Source: Nonomuraea antri (GTDB taxonomy: Bacteria > Actinomycetota > Actinomycetes > Streptosporangiales > Streptosporangiaceae). Taken from it: 35,293 nt of DNA. Under the pieces are notes generated by a model, which was not told the origin of the DNA, ran no database searches, and saw nothing but the letters and a program-made list of their open reading frames with translations. Numbering within the stretch: position 1 is the stretch's first letter; each line of letters starts with the position of its first letter. The stretch covers positions 1 to 35,293 of the forward strand of contig NZ_JABCPZ010000102.1 in NCBI RefSeq assembly GCF_013283785.1, given 5' to 3'. A program made the position numbers and the translations under genes. This document shows, piece after piece, positions 13,616 to 22,610 of this stretch.

Positions 13616-16600
13616 ATGACGGTGCGATTCCACGTTCTGGGACCGATGGAGGTCCACGACGCCGACGGCGACCCGGTGTACCTGGGCGGGCCGCGCCCGC
13701 GCGCGGTGCTGGCCCGGCTGCTGGCCGCCCAGGGGTCCGCGGTCTCCACCGGGACGTTGATCGACGACGTCTACGGGTACGCGGCGCCGCCGAGCGCGCT
13801 GTCCTCGATGCACTCGTACGTGTGCAAGCTGCGCCGGGCGATCGAGCCCGACCGTGGCCGCCGGGCCCGGCCGCGGCTGCTGATCGCGCGCCCGCCGGGC
13901 TACCTGCTCGCCGCCGACGACGTGGACGCCGTCCGCTTCGCCGAGCTGGTGCGCCGGGCCGAGGTCCGGGCGTCCGAGGAGGCGCTCGCCGTACTGGACC
14001 AGGCGTTGCGGCTGTGGCGCGGCGCGGCGTACGAGGAGTTCCTGAACGAGCCGTGGGCGTTCGCCGAGTCGACCCGTCTGGACGAGCTGCGGCTGACGGC
14101 GGTGGAACGGCGCGCGGAGGTGCTGCTCGACCTGGGCCGGCCGCAGCCGCTCATCGCCGAGCTGGAGGCCGAGACCGCCGCGAACCCGCTGCGTGAACGC
14201 CTGTGGCGCCTGCTCGCGCTGGCGCTGTACCGCACCGGACGCCAGGCCGAGTCGCTGGCCGTGCTGCGCAAGGCGGCGAAACTGCTGTCGGACGAGCTCG
14301 GCCTCGACCCGTGGCCCGAGCTGCGGTCGCTGGAGAAGGACATCCTGCGCCAGGCCGACTGGCTCGCCCCGGCCGGCACCGGCACACCACTCACCGTCAC
14401 CCCTCCCCCGCCGTCCCCACCGGACCCCCTGGACGGGCTGGACGGGCTGCACGGGCGTGACGCGCAGCTCGCCGAGCTGGCCGCGCTGCCCGCACGCGCC
14501 ACGCGCGTCGGGTTCGCGGCGGCCACGGTCAGCGGCGAGCCGGGGATCGGCAAGACGCGGCTGCTGGAGGCGTTCGGCGAGCACTGCGCGCGCGGCCTCG
14601 GGCACCTCGTGCTCTGGGGACGCTGCCTCGACGGCGCCGGCACGCCCGCGCTGTCGCCGTGGACGCAGGTCTTCGACGTGCTGGACCAGCACTGCCCGCC
14701 GCCGGACCGGCCGGCCGGGCTGTTCGACGTCCCGGCGGGTCCCGGCGATTCGGCCGACGCGCTGGTGCTGCGCAGAAATCGGGCACTGGCCGACCGGCTC
14801 GTGTCCGCCTCGCGCGTCCGGCCGCTGGTGATCGTCCTGGACGACCTGCAGTGGGCCGACACCGCGTCGCTGGACCTGCTGCGTTACCTGGTCACGTCGC
14901 TGCGCGGCGGCGCCGTCACGCTCGTCACCGCGTTCAGGACGGGCACCGAGGACGTACTCGGCCGGCTGGTCCGCTACGACCTGCTGCGGCTACCGCTGTC
15001 CGGGATCGGGCCGGAGGCGGTACGAGCCATCGGCGCCGACCTCGGCGTCCAGCTGGACACCGCCAGCTGCGCCCGGATGGCGGAACGCACCGGCGGCAAC
15101 CCGTTCTTCCTGCGCGAGAGCATCGCGATGCTGAACGCCGACCCGGCCGTGGACCTGGCCGTGGACGAGCTTCCCGCCGCGGTCAGCGAGGTGGTGCGGC
15201 TGCGGCTCGACGCGCTGGCCGAGGCCAGGCGGCCGCTGGAGGTGGCGGCGCTGATCGGCAACGAGTTCGACCCGTCCGTGGTGGCACGGGTCGCAGGAGA
15301 GAAGTCCTACGACCTCCTCGACCAGGCCGTACGCGCGGGCCTACTGATCGCGAACAAAGGCACCAGCCAGACCGGAGGCCAGGACGGGCACTCGCGCGGG
15401 CGCTGGGCCTCACTCGAAGACGGAAACCCGCTCGCATACGGCGGCTCGCTCGGAGGGGGCGGCTCGTTGGCGGGTTCGGGGGCTGGGGCGGTGACGCTGG
15501 CGTTCGTTCATGACCTGGTGCGGGAGGCGCTCGTACGCGAGTTGCCGCCGCTGCGCCGGGCGACCGTGCATCGGGATCTCGCCGCCGTGCTGGCCGAGCG
15601 GCCGGCGACCGATGTGGCGGTGATCGCGCATCACGCCGTCCAGGCCGGGCCTGCCGCGTGTGCGGAGGCGGTGCGCTGGGCTGGAGCAGCGGCCGGGCAG
15701 GCGGAGTTACGCCTGGCCTACGCCGAGTCCGCCGCCTGGCTCGGACGCGCCATCATCGCGCACAACGCCAGGGGCGGTTCGGCGGCCGAGCTCGTGGAGC
15801 TGCTGCTCCGGCAGGTGCGCGCGCTGCTCGCGGCCGGCGAGCCCGTCGGCGCCCGCCATGCCAGACAGGCCGCCATCCAGGTGGCCGATCGCCTCGACGA
15901 CGGCGAAGAACTGGTCGTCCGGGCACTGACCGCGCTCGACGCCCCGTCGCTGTGGACGCTGCGAGACCCGTACGGCGAGATTGACCGGCTGGTCGTGCAC
16001 CGCTTCGAGACGGCGCTGCGCGAGCGGCCCGAGTCCGACGACCCGGAGCGTGCGATGCTCCTGGCCGGACTCGCCCAGGAACTCGGCGACCATAGCGGCG
16101 CCCCACCCACCGGCCCGCCCTCGGATCCGCACCTCGCCCCACACCCGGACCCGAACACCAGCGGATCGGCGGCGCGGGCTGGGGAGTTGTCGGCGCGGGC
16201 GGTGGCGATGGCTCGGCGGCTGGGCGACCCGGCTCTGCTGCGGCGTGCGCTCAACGCCAGGCATCTGGCGCTGCCCCAGCCGCCGCACGTGCCCGAGCTG
16301 ACGGCGATCGCGGCCGAGTTGCACGAGTTGTCGGCGGACGCGCCGGGCTTCGAGCTGCTGGCGTCCATGATGGACACGCACAACCGGCTGGAGATGTTCG
16401 ACGTGGCCGGCGCCGACCGGGCGGCCGCCCGCTGCGACCTGCTGCTCGAACGGCTCGCGCTGCCGTGGCCGCGTTTCCAGCACACGCTGTGGCGGGCGGG
16501 CAGGCTGGTGCTCGACGGCCGGTTCGACGAGGCCGCCACCTGGTACGCCGACGCCGCCGGGCAGGCGGAGCACCTGGGCATCTGGCATGCCGCCGCAGCG

Positions 16601-17113
16601 GTGACCACGGGCCGCGTCCTGATGCACCATCACCAGGGCACGATGGCGGAAGCGGGCCCGCTCGTGGACGCGATCGGCGGCGTGCATCCGACGCTCGACC
16701 GTGCCACCCGCATCCTGCAGCTCGTCGCCCAGGGCCGCGTGGTCGAGGCGCGCGGGCTGGACGATCGGCTCACCGCGCAGCCGCCGCTCGACTGGTCGTG
16801 GTTGTCGACGACCTGCCTGCGGGCCGCCGCCGCGGCGTCGCTCGGCCGTGTGCCCGAGTGCCGTGCGCTGTACGAGGCGCTGCTGCCCTTCCACGGCCGG
16901 ATCACCGTCGTGTCCGCGTGCATCTGGGCCGGGCCGGTGGACTGGTACCTGGCGCTGCTGGCCGAGGCGATGGGGAACCGGGACGCGGCGGCCCGGCATC
17001 TGAGCGCGCTCGAAGGGCTGGCGGAGACGGGCGGGCTCACCTGGTGGCGACGGCGGGCCGCCGAGTCCAGGCTCCGGCTCGCCGACGCCTGGGACCTGCT
17101 CATCCGCCGATGA
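13616..17113 (+). CDS. AfsR/SARP-type regulator with BTAD, AAA ATPase and TPR-like C-terminus
   Basis: A large regulator of about 1165 residues. Residues 1-95 form an OmpR-like winged helix (RFHVLGPMEVHD, then LIDDVYGYAAPPSALSSMHS). Residues 100-250 form the bacterial transcriptional activation domain (LWRGAAYEEFLNEPWAFAES, then RERLWRLLALALYRTGRQAE). An ATPase follows, with Walker A GEPGIGKT (about 307-314) and Walker B VIVLDDLQWAD (about 405-415). The last 600 residues are helical, TPR/LuxR-MalT-like repeats. Low-complexity Gly/Ser and Pro-rich insertions occur near 605-620 and 830-850. Such proteins activate secondary metabolism or morphological genes in response to ATP and phosphorylation signals, but no biosynthetic cluster is nearby. 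GTG 13613 is an alternative start. A terminator follows the stop. Confidence 0.9.
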   Translation: MTVRFHVLGPMEVHDADGDPVYLGGPRPRAVLARLLAAQGSAVSTGTLIDDVYGYAAPPSALSSMHSYVCKLRRAIEPDRGRRARPRLLIARPPGYLLAADDVDAVRFAELVRRAEVRASEEALAVLDQALRLWRGAAYEEFLNEPWAFAESTRLDELRLTAVERRAEVLLDLGRPQPLIAELEAETAANPLRERLWRLLALALYRTGRQAESLAVLRKAAKLLSDELGLDPWPELRSLEKDILRQADWLAPAGTGTPLTVTPPPPSPPDPLDGLDGLHGRDAQLAELAALPARATRVGFAAATVSGEPGIGKTRLLEAFGEHCARGLGHLVLWGRCLDGAGTPALSPWTQVFDVLDQHCPPPDRPAGLFDVPAGPGDSADALVLRRNRALADRLVSASRVRPLVIVLDDLQWADTASLDLLRYLVTSLRGGAVTLVTAFRTGTEDVLGRLVRYDLLRLPLSGIGPEAVRAIGADLGVQLDTASCARMAERTGGNPFFLRESIAMLNADPAVDLAVDELPAAVSEVVRLRLDALAEARRPLEVAALIGNEFDPSVVARVAGEKSYDLLDQAVRAGLLIANKGTSQTGGQDGHSRGRWASLEDGNPLAYGGSLGGGGSLAGSGAGAVTLAFVHDLVREALVRELPPLRRATVHRDLAAVLAERPATDVAVIAHHAVQAGPAACAEAVRWAGAAAGQAELRLAYAESAAWLGRAIIAHNARGGSAAELVELLLRQVRALLAAGEPVGARHARQAAIQVADRLDDGEELVVRALTALDAPSLWTLRDPYGEIDRLVVHRFETALRERPESDDPERAMLLAGLAQELGDHSGAPPTGPPSDPHLAPHPDPNTSGSAARAGELSARAVAMARRLGDPALLRRALNARHLALPQPPHVPELTAIAAELHELSADAPGFELLASMMDTHNRLEMFDVAGADRAAARCDLLLERLALPWPRFQHTLWRAGRLVLDGRFDEAATWYADAAGQAEHLGIWHAAAAVTTGRVLMHHHQGTMAEAGPLVDAIGGVHPTLDRATRILQLVAQGRVVEARGLDDRLTAQPPLDWSWLSTTCLRAAAAASLGRVPECRALYEALLPFHGRITVVSACIWAGPVDWYLALLAEAMGNRDAAARHLSALEGLAETGGLTWWRRRAAESRLRLADAWDLLIRR

Positions 17114-17193
17114 CACCCGGCTGTCCCCCCGGTGAGGCCCTAACCCCCCGCCGATGCCGCGCCGGCGATCCGCTGATGACGCATCGCCGCTGG

Positions 17194-17227
17194 TCGGGCC
17201 GCCCGTCCCCCGTGGCGGGCGGCCCGA
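17194..17227. terminator. Bidirectional terminator between convergent genes
   Basis: A perfect 12-bp stem, TCGGGCCGCCCG paired with CGGGCGGCCCGA, has a 10-nt loop. It lies between the plus-strand SARP gene (stop at 17113) and the minus-strand membrane protein (stop at 17290) and could serve both. Confidence 0.7.
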
Positions 17228-17289
17228 ACGTCGCGGCCGCTCAGCGTTCCGGCCGGGTCAGCGCAGCGAGCGGACCAGCGCACCCCGCC

Positions 17290-17946
17290 TCAGGCCGGAC
17301 GGGTCGTGCCGCGCCAGTCGGCGTCCGTCATGCGCAGCACGTGCAGCCCCAGCCACCCATAAGCGAGCAGGTGCAGCAGCGAGCCGATCGACTGCACGGC
17401 CGGCGCCTGCTGCATGGTCACGAACGGCACCACGGTGCCCGCCAGCGCGGCGACCGGCACCCACCACGGCGCGATCTTGACCACGGCCACCGTGACGAGC
17501 AGCGTGACCAGGCCGAGGTGCAGCAGGAAGCCGGGCAGCAGCATGCCGTACACGAAGCCCCACAGCCCGTTGGCCTGCTTGATCACGGCCGTGGCCTGGG
17601 CATCGGACAGCGACTGGGCCAGGGCCAGGTCGTAGAAGTCGGTGGTGAACAGGGTCAGGCCGCACCCGGCGCCGATCAGCCCGAGCGCCGCGCCGATCCC
17701 GCTGGCACGGGGCGCGCGCTCGCGCAGCAGGTGGGCCAGCGCCAGGACGACCGGAATGAGGGCGAGCGCCGCCCACACGTAGAGCAGGCCGCTGACCTGC
17801 ACCCGGGTCGCGTTGGCCCGGAAGATCGCCGGGTCGTGCTCGGCGCCGGGAGGCGAGGTGAAGAAGGCCAGGAACTCCAGCACCGGCCAGGCGAACAGGG
17901 CGATACCGGCGACGACTCGGCGGAACGTATCAGGATTTTTCAGCAC
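17290..17946 (-). CDS. Six-helix integral membrane protein of unknown function
   Basis: A 218-residue protein with about six hydrophobic helices, near residues 9-30, 50-73, 80-102, 126-152, 158-176 and 185-205. No transporter signature or catalytic motif is recognisable. FRRVVAGIALFAWPVLEFLA and ANGLWGFVYGMLLPGFLLHL are the most conserved-looking stretches. The pattern resembles small DUF4386-like actinobacterial membrane proteins, but I cannot confirm the family. It starts at GTG 17946 with only a weak ribosome site. It is divergent from the sensor kinase and shares its promoter gap, so it could be a target of that two-component system. Confidence 0.75.
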   Translation of the reverse strand: MLKNPDTFRRVVAGIALFAWPVLEFLAFFTSPPGAEHDPAIFRANATRVQVSGLLYVWAALALIPVVLALAHLLRERAPRASGIGAALGLIGAGCGLTLFTTDFYDLALAQSLSDAQATAVIKQANGLWGFVYGMLLPGFLLHLGLVTLLVTVAVVKIAPWWVPVAALAGTVVPFVTMQQAPAVQSIGSLLHLLAYGWLGLHVLRMTDADWRGTTRPA

Positions 17947-18011
17947 CCGTTCACCAAACCGGTGATCCGTCCCGGCCCGCCCGGGGCGGACACCCCGCCC
18001 GGCCGGGAGGA

Positions 18012-18040
18012 ATGTCCCTCATGTCCTGGGACATCGTCCC
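18012..18040. promoter_or_regulatory. Nested dyads in the membrane-protein/sensor-kinase divergent gap
   Basis: ATGTCC-TG-GGACAT (18021-18034) overlaps GGGAC-ATC-GTCCC (18028-18040), and another ATGTCCC lies just upstream at 18012. This is a cluster of GTCCC/GGGAC half-sites about 60 bp before the sensor kinase start. It is a candidate operator for the response regulator encoded downstream. Confidence 0.5.
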
Positions 18041-18101
18041 GTGAGACCTGGGCCGAAGGACGGGTACGGTGTGGCGACCAGCCGGGCTCGGGAGGGGACG
18101 C

Positions 18102-20165
18102 ATGGTGCGGGTGGCGGGTGCCGCGTGGTGGTGGTGCGGGGCGACGGCGGCGCTGGTGGCCACGGCCGTCACGCTGGCCTTCGCCAACGGCACCGGCCCG
18201 GCCGCGGTGCTGCACCTGCTCTTCGTGATCGCGTGCGCGCTGGTCGGCGGTCTCATCTGCGCCCGGCGTCCCGGTCACATGGTGGGCCGGCTGCTCGCCG
18301 CGGCCGCCTTCTGCTTCGCGCTGTACGAGGCCTGCGGGCACTACGCGATTCTCGGCCTGATCACCCATCCCGGGCTGCCGCTGGCCGGGGCGCTGGCCTG
18401 GCCGCAGACCTGGCTGTGGGTGCCGGCCAACCTGTCGGTGACCCTGATCCCGCTGTTCTTCCCCGGCGGGCGGCTGGCCACGGCCGCGTTACGTCCGCTG
18501 ATCGCGGGGTCCGTGGCGGTGGCGGCCGTCGTGGCCGTGGTGAGCGCGTTGCGTCCGGGCGAGAACGAGCAGGTCGGGCTGGGCAACGGGGTGCCCAACC
18601 CGCTCGGCGTGCCGGCCCTGGCCACCGTCGCGCCGGTCGCGGAGGCGGCGCTGAGCGTCCTGTTCCCGCTGGTGTTCCTGGCGGGCGCGGCGGACCTGGG
18701 CAGGCGGGTGCTGCGCAGCCGCGGCCCGGAACGCCGCCAGGTCGCCTGGCTGCTGTACGGGGCCGGGCTGGAGACGGTGGTGATCGGGGCCAGGCTGGCG
18801 GCGGGGCTGACCGACGACGTCCCCGGCGCGCTGTGGCCCGCCCACGACCCGGTGTGGGAGCTGATCGCCGCCGTCGGCGCGACCCTCATCCCGGTCGCCA
18901 TCTGCGTGGCCATCCTGCGGCACCGGCTCTTCGACATCGACCTGGTGATCAACAGGACGCTGGTCTACGGCCTGCTGTCCGGCTGCGTGACAGGCGGTTA
19001 CGTGCTCGTCGTCGGCTACCTGGGCGCGGTGTTCCCCGCCGCGGGCCTGCCCGTCTCCGTGCTGGCCGCGGCGCTGGTGGCACTGGCGTTCGCGCCGTTG
19101 CGGCAGTGGCTGCAGGGCTGGGTCAACCTGCTCACCTACGGCGAGCGCGACGACCCCTACGCGGCGCTCACCCGGCTGGGACGCCGGTTGGAGAGCACGT
19201 CCGACCCGGGCGGCGTCCTGCCGGAGGCGGCGCGGTCGATCGCCGAGGCGTTGCGGCTGCCGTACGCGGCGGTGGAGACGGCGCAGGGCGCCCGCTACGC
19301 CTACGGCGCCGCGAGCGCGGGTCCCGACCCGGTACGGCTGCCGCTGACCCACAACGGCGAGCGGGCCGGCGCGCTGGTGCTCGCGCCCCGGCCGGGCGAG
19401 TCCGGATTCGGCGCCCGTGACCAGCGCGTCCTGGACGACCTGGCCAGGCAGGTCGCGGTGGCCGTGCACGCGGTACGTCTGTCGGCCGACCTGCGGCGCT
19501 CGCGGGAGCGGCTGGTGATGGCCCGCGAGGAGGAGCGGCGCCGGCTGCGCCGCGACCTGCACGACGGGCTCGGGCCGACCCTGGCCGCGCTGACCATGCG
19601 GGCCGAGGCGGCGGCCGACCTGATCAGCGACGAGCGGGCGCGGCACGTGCTGGCGGAGATCGTCAGCGACGCCGAGAACGCGCTGGGCAGCGTGCGCACC
19701 ATCATCGAGGGGCTGCGCCCGCCCGCGCTGGACTCCCTGGGGCTGGCCGGGGCGCTGCGCGCACACGCCGCCAGGCACCCGTCAGGCGTGCGGGTGGACG
19801 TGCACGCCCCCGACGACCTGCCCCCGCTGCCGGCCGCCACCGAGGTCGCCGCCTACCGGATCGCCGGCGAGGCGCTGACGAACGCCTACCGGCACGCCGG
19901 AGCCACCCGCGCCCGGCTGCGGCTGGAGGTGGTGGGCACCCGGCTGACGCTGGAGATCTGCGACGACGGCCGCGGCATCCGTCCTGGCGACCCCGGAGCG
20001 CGGACGGCGGGGTCGGGGGTCGGCCTGGCGTCGATGGCGGAACGCGCCGCCGAGTTGGGCGGAACCTGCACGATCGACGACAATCCGGCGGGAGGGACCC
20101 GCGTCAGGGTGGAGCTGCCCGCGGCCGAGGAAGGACACGGCGATGATCAGGATCTTGGTGGTTGA
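18102..20165 (+). CDS. Two-component sensor histidine kinase (NarX/DesK type, HisKA_3)
   Basis: A 687-residue membrane kinase. The N-terminal 330 or so residues hold several hydrophobic helices (for example ATAALVATAVTLAFA and GLPVSVLAAALVALAFAPL) forming the sensor. A GAF-like region with a possible coiled linker spans about 360-470. The HisKA_3 dimerisation domain has phospho-acceptor His487 in LRRDLHDGLGPTLAAL. The HATPase domain carries the N box EALTNAYRHAGA, the G1 box DDGRGI and the G2 box GVGLASMAERAAELGG. I chose ATG 18102 because GGAGGGG lies 4-6 bp upstream. The gene overlaps the response regulator by 23 bp, a coupled pair. The signal is unknown. Confidence 0.92.
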   Translation: MVRVAGAAWWWCGATAALVATAVTLAFANGTGPAAVLHLLFVIACALVGGLICARRPGHMVGRLLAAAAFCFALYEACGHYAILGLITHPGLPLAGALAWPQTWLWVPANLSVTLIPLFFPGGRLATAALRPLIAGSVAVAAVVAVVSALRPGENEQVGLGNGVPNPLGVPALATVAPVAEAALSVLFPLVFLAGAADLGRRVLRSRGPERRQVAWLLYGAGLETVVIGARLAAGLTDDVPGALWPAHDPVWELIAAVGATLIPVAICVAILRHRLFDIDLVINRTLVYGLLSGCVTGGYVLVVGYLGAVFPAAGLPVSVLAAALVALAFAPLRQWLQGWVNLLTYGERDDPYAALTRLGRRLESTSDPGGVLPEAARSIAEALRLPYAAVETAQGARYAYGAASAGPDPVRLPLTHNGERAGALVLAPRPGESGFGARDQRVLDDLARQVAVAVHAVRLSADLRRSRERLVMAREEERRRLRRDLHDGLGPTLAALTMRAEAAADLISDERARHVLAEIVSDAENALGSVRTIIEGLRPPALDSLGLAGALRAHAARHPSGVRVDVHAPDDLPPLPAATEVAAYRIAGEALTNAYRHAGATRARLRLEVVGTRLTLEICDDGRGIRPGDPGARTAGSGVGLASMAERAAELGGTCTIDDNPAGGTRVRVELPAAEEGHGDDQDLGG

Positions 20166-20793
20166 CGACCATCCGGGCTTCCGCGCGGGACTGCGCACCC
20201 TGCTGGCCACGGACACCGGGATCGAGATCGGCGACGAGGCGGGCAACGGTGAGCAGGCGCTCGCCCTGGTGGGGCAGGTGCAGCCGGACGTCGTCCTGAT
20301 GGATCTGGACATGCCCGGCATGGGAGGCATCGCGGCGACCAAGCGGATCACCCGCGACCACCCGCACATCCCGGTGCTCGTGCTCAGCATGTCGGACGAC
20401 GACGACTCGGTGTTCGCCGCCATGCGCGCCGGCGCCCGGGGGTACGTGCTCAAGGGCGCGCGCAAGGCCGAACTCGTCCGGTCGGTCGAGGCGGTGGCGG
20501 AGGGCGGCGCCGTCTTCGGCCCGGCCCTGGCCGCCCGCCTGTCCGGCTACTTCTCCCCCGCGGAGCGCGGGCACTCCCCCGGCGAGCGCGGCGAGCCCGC
20601 GCTGCCCGGCCTGACCCCGCGCGAGCAGGAGATACTCGGCCTGATCGCCAGGCACCTGACGAACCCGGAGATCGCGCTGCGGCTCGGGCTGAGCCAGAAG
20701 ACGGTACGCAACCACGTCTCGGCCGTCTTCGCCAAGCTCCAGGTGGCCGACCGCGCGCAGGCGATCATGCGGGCCAGGGAGACGGGCCTCTGA
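20143..20793 (+). CDS. NarL/FixJ-family response regulator
   Basis: A 216-residue regulator. The receiver domain has the acidic pair VVDDH, phospho-acceptor Asp54 in VLMDLDMPGM, Ser/Thr-equivalent Ser in VLSMSDD and Lys in GYVLKGARK. A flexible Gly/Glu/Ser-rich linker (about 128-148) follows. The LuxR-type HTH is LTPREQEILGLIARHLTNPE, then IALRLGLSQKTVRNHVSAVF. It is the cognate partner of the kinase whose 3' end it overlaps, with GAGGAAGGA 7 bp before the ATG. It likely acts on the dyad-rich divergent promoter upstream of the kinase. Confidence 0.95.
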   Translation: MIRILVVDDHPGFRAGLRTLLATDTGIEIGDEAGNGEQALALVGQVQPDVVLMDLDMPGMGGIAATKRITRDHPHIPVLVLSMSDDDDSVFAAMRAGARGYVLKGARKAELVRSVEAVAEGGAVFGPALAARLSGYFSPAERGHSPGERGEPALPGLTPREQEILGLIARHLTNPEIALRLGLSQKTVRNHVSAVFAKLQVADRAQAIMRARETGL

Positions 20794-20870
20794 CGGCGGC
20801 GGGACGTCAGCGCCCAAGGCTCCTCGGACTTCCGGTTCCGCGTAACGGTGTCCTGCCGTCGGCTCGGACC

Positions 20871-22556
20871 GTGGTGGCCGACCGTGTGCTCATCGCCGAC
20901 GGCACCCCGATGATCAAGCTGGAGGACTTCGACGACGCGCAGATCGCCGAGTGGCTGAACCGCTGGAACCAGGTCAACGCGGCCGCGTCGGCGGCCGGGC
21001 TGACGCGGCCGCTCCCGGTCGGCTCGCCACTCGGCGGCCACGAACTGGCCAGACAGCCCCTGCTGCTCCTCATGCTCGCCCTGTACGCCTCCGACCCGGC
21101 CGCCCCGCCGATCGACACGGTCATGTCGACGAGCGCGCTGTACCGGCTGCTGGTGACCGAGTTCGCGCGCCGGGAGGCGAAGAAGTCCGCGTCCGCGGTG
21201 CCGTTGAGCGAGAAGGTCGTCGCCGCGGCGGCCAAGGAGCACCTGTGGCGGCTGACCGTGGCGGCGTTCGCCATGGTGAACCGGGGCCGCCAGGACATCA
21301 CCGACGCCGAGCTGGGCGCGGATCTGATCGCGCTGGAGGAGCGTCCGATGGAGGCCGCCGACGTGGCCGAGATCGGGCGTGACCTGGTGGGCCGCTTCTT
21401 CTTCGTGCACCGGGCCGAGGCGCGTACCGGCAACGACGACGCGGTACGCCGCTGCTACGAGTTCCTGCACGCCACGTTCGGCGAGTACCTGGTGGCCGAG
21501 CACCTCGTCAAGGCCCTGCGCACGCTGGCCGCCATCCGCTCGCTCGGCGGCGGTCCGGTGGACGACGGCCTGCTGCACGCGTTGTCGTCACATCAGCCGC
21601 TCAGCGATCGTCCCCAGATCCTCGCCTTCGCCGCCGAGCTGTTCGGCGAGCTGGGTGAAGCCGACCGGGAGCAGGTCACGGGCCTGCTGGAGGAGCTGGC
21701 CGCCGTCGTCAGGCACCGCCACGACACCGGACGGCACGCCTCCTACCGGCCCACGCCGCTGGACCGGGTACGGCACATGGCGGCGTACTCGCTGAACCTG
21801 GTCCTGCTGCGGGTGCTCATGGCGGGTGCGGAGGGGGTCGAGATCGCCGCGGTGTGCGGGGACGCGGATCCCGGGCCCGCCTGGCGCTCGACGGTGGCGC
21901 TGTGGACGGCGGGGCTCGCCCCGGAGCAGCTCGGCGGGGTGACCGCGGCGCTGGCCAACCAGGACGGTTTCTTGGAAATGGGCATCCCATCCCGGTGGGA
22001 GCCGCCATTCCGCGAGATCGGCCTGGCCCGCCTGAGTGGTGACGAAAAGCTGGAGCGACGGCTGAGATTCGGCCTGGGATTCTCCGATGACGCCTTCCAC
22101 CTACAACGTGACGATCCTTGGCACGAGACCATGGCGTCCTGGATCTTCCCGGCCATGTTCTCCTCTGGCGGCGGGTACGACCTGCTCGATCCCGATCCGG
22201 GCACTCCGCCGGAGATTGTCGCGTCGGTGGCCCGTCTCGTCGACAGGCTGCTGCTCCTGCACGGCCACCGGTGGTATGGGAACAGCCTGGCCCTGTTGCG
22301 TAGCCGGCTCAGCCTCGGCTCTCAACTCCCTCCCGACTCGGATCGTCCCCACGTCGCCGTCCTGCTCTCCCTGGCGGCCCGGCTGGCCGAGAATCCCGGG
22401 CTCGCCCGCGCGCTCGGCGACGCGTCCGGCCTGTCCCCGGATTCGCCTCATCGGCTGAACGACATCCAGTTGGACGTGCTCCACGACATCATCAAGATGT
22501 TCCGCTGGCCGGACGACACCGCGCTGCTCGACGCGATCCGCGGCACACCCTCATGA
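20871..22556 (+). CDS. N-terminally truncated NACHT-type NTPase remnant
   Basis: A 561-residue frame matching only the C-terminal part of actinobacterial NACHT NTPases. It begins in the region after the ATPase core: SARTVVADR, then MIKLEDFDDAQIAEWLNRWN. It continues with the winged-helix segment ELARQPLLLLMLALYASD and the helical segment CYEFLHATFGEYLVAEHLVK. No Walker A or B exists in this frame or upstream; the neighbouring response regulator ends only 78 bp before. The frame stays open to before 20790 without a ribosome site, and NACHT homology appears to start at about 20859. This looks like a 5' deletion leaving an intact but orphaned 3' fragment. Intact relatives are STAND ATPases, some of them anti-phage. 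Without the ATPase it should not function as one. A terminator follows the stop. Confidence 0.65.
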   Translation: MVADRVLIADGTPMIKLEDFDDAQIAEWLNRWNQVNAAASAAGLTRPLPVGSPLGGHELARQPLLLLMLALYASDPAAPPIDTVMSTSALYRLLVTEFARREAKKSASAVPLSEKVVAAAAKEHLWRLTVAAFAMVNRGRQDITDAELGADLIALEERPMEAADVAEIGRDLVGRFFFVHRAEARTGNDDAVRRCYEFLHATFGEYLVAEHLVKALRTLAAIRSLGGGPVDDGLLHALSSHQPLSDRPQILAFAAELFGELGEADREQVTGLLEELAAVVRHRHDTGRHASYRPTPLDRVRHMAAYSLNLVLLRVLMAGAEGVEIAAVCGDADPGPAWRSTVALWTAGLAPEQLGGVTAALANQDGFLEMGIPSRWEPPFREIGLARLSGDEKLERRLRFGLGFSDDAFHLQRDDPWHETMASWIFPAMFSSGGGYDLLDPDPGTPPEIVASVARLVDRLLLLHGHRWYGNSLALLRSRLSLGSQLPPDSDRPHVAVLLSLAARLAENPGLARALGDASGLSPDSPHRLNDIQLDVLHDIIKMFRWPDDTALLDAIRGTPS

Positions 22557-22576
22557 GGGTGTCGGTTCGGCGTGGG

Positions 22577-22610
22577 CAGGTGCGGCGTCCTGCGGGGACG
22601 CTCGCACCTG
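22577..22610 (+). terminator. Strong hairpin after the NACHT remnant
   Basis: CAGGTGCG and GCGTCC (22577-22590) pair with GGACGC and CGCACCTG (22596-22610) around a 5-nt loop, with one bulged T. The 14-bp stem lies 20 bp after the stop. Confidence 0.7.

Noticed and set aside
13616..17113. SARP as marker of a biosynthetic gene cluster
   Set aside because: No polyketide, peptide synthetase, terpene or RiPP genes are present; the lone P450 and ligase are not enough.
20871..22556. A functional NACHT (AVAST-like) anti-phage gene
   Set aside because: The Walker A/B half is missing, so a complete defence system cannot be claimed.
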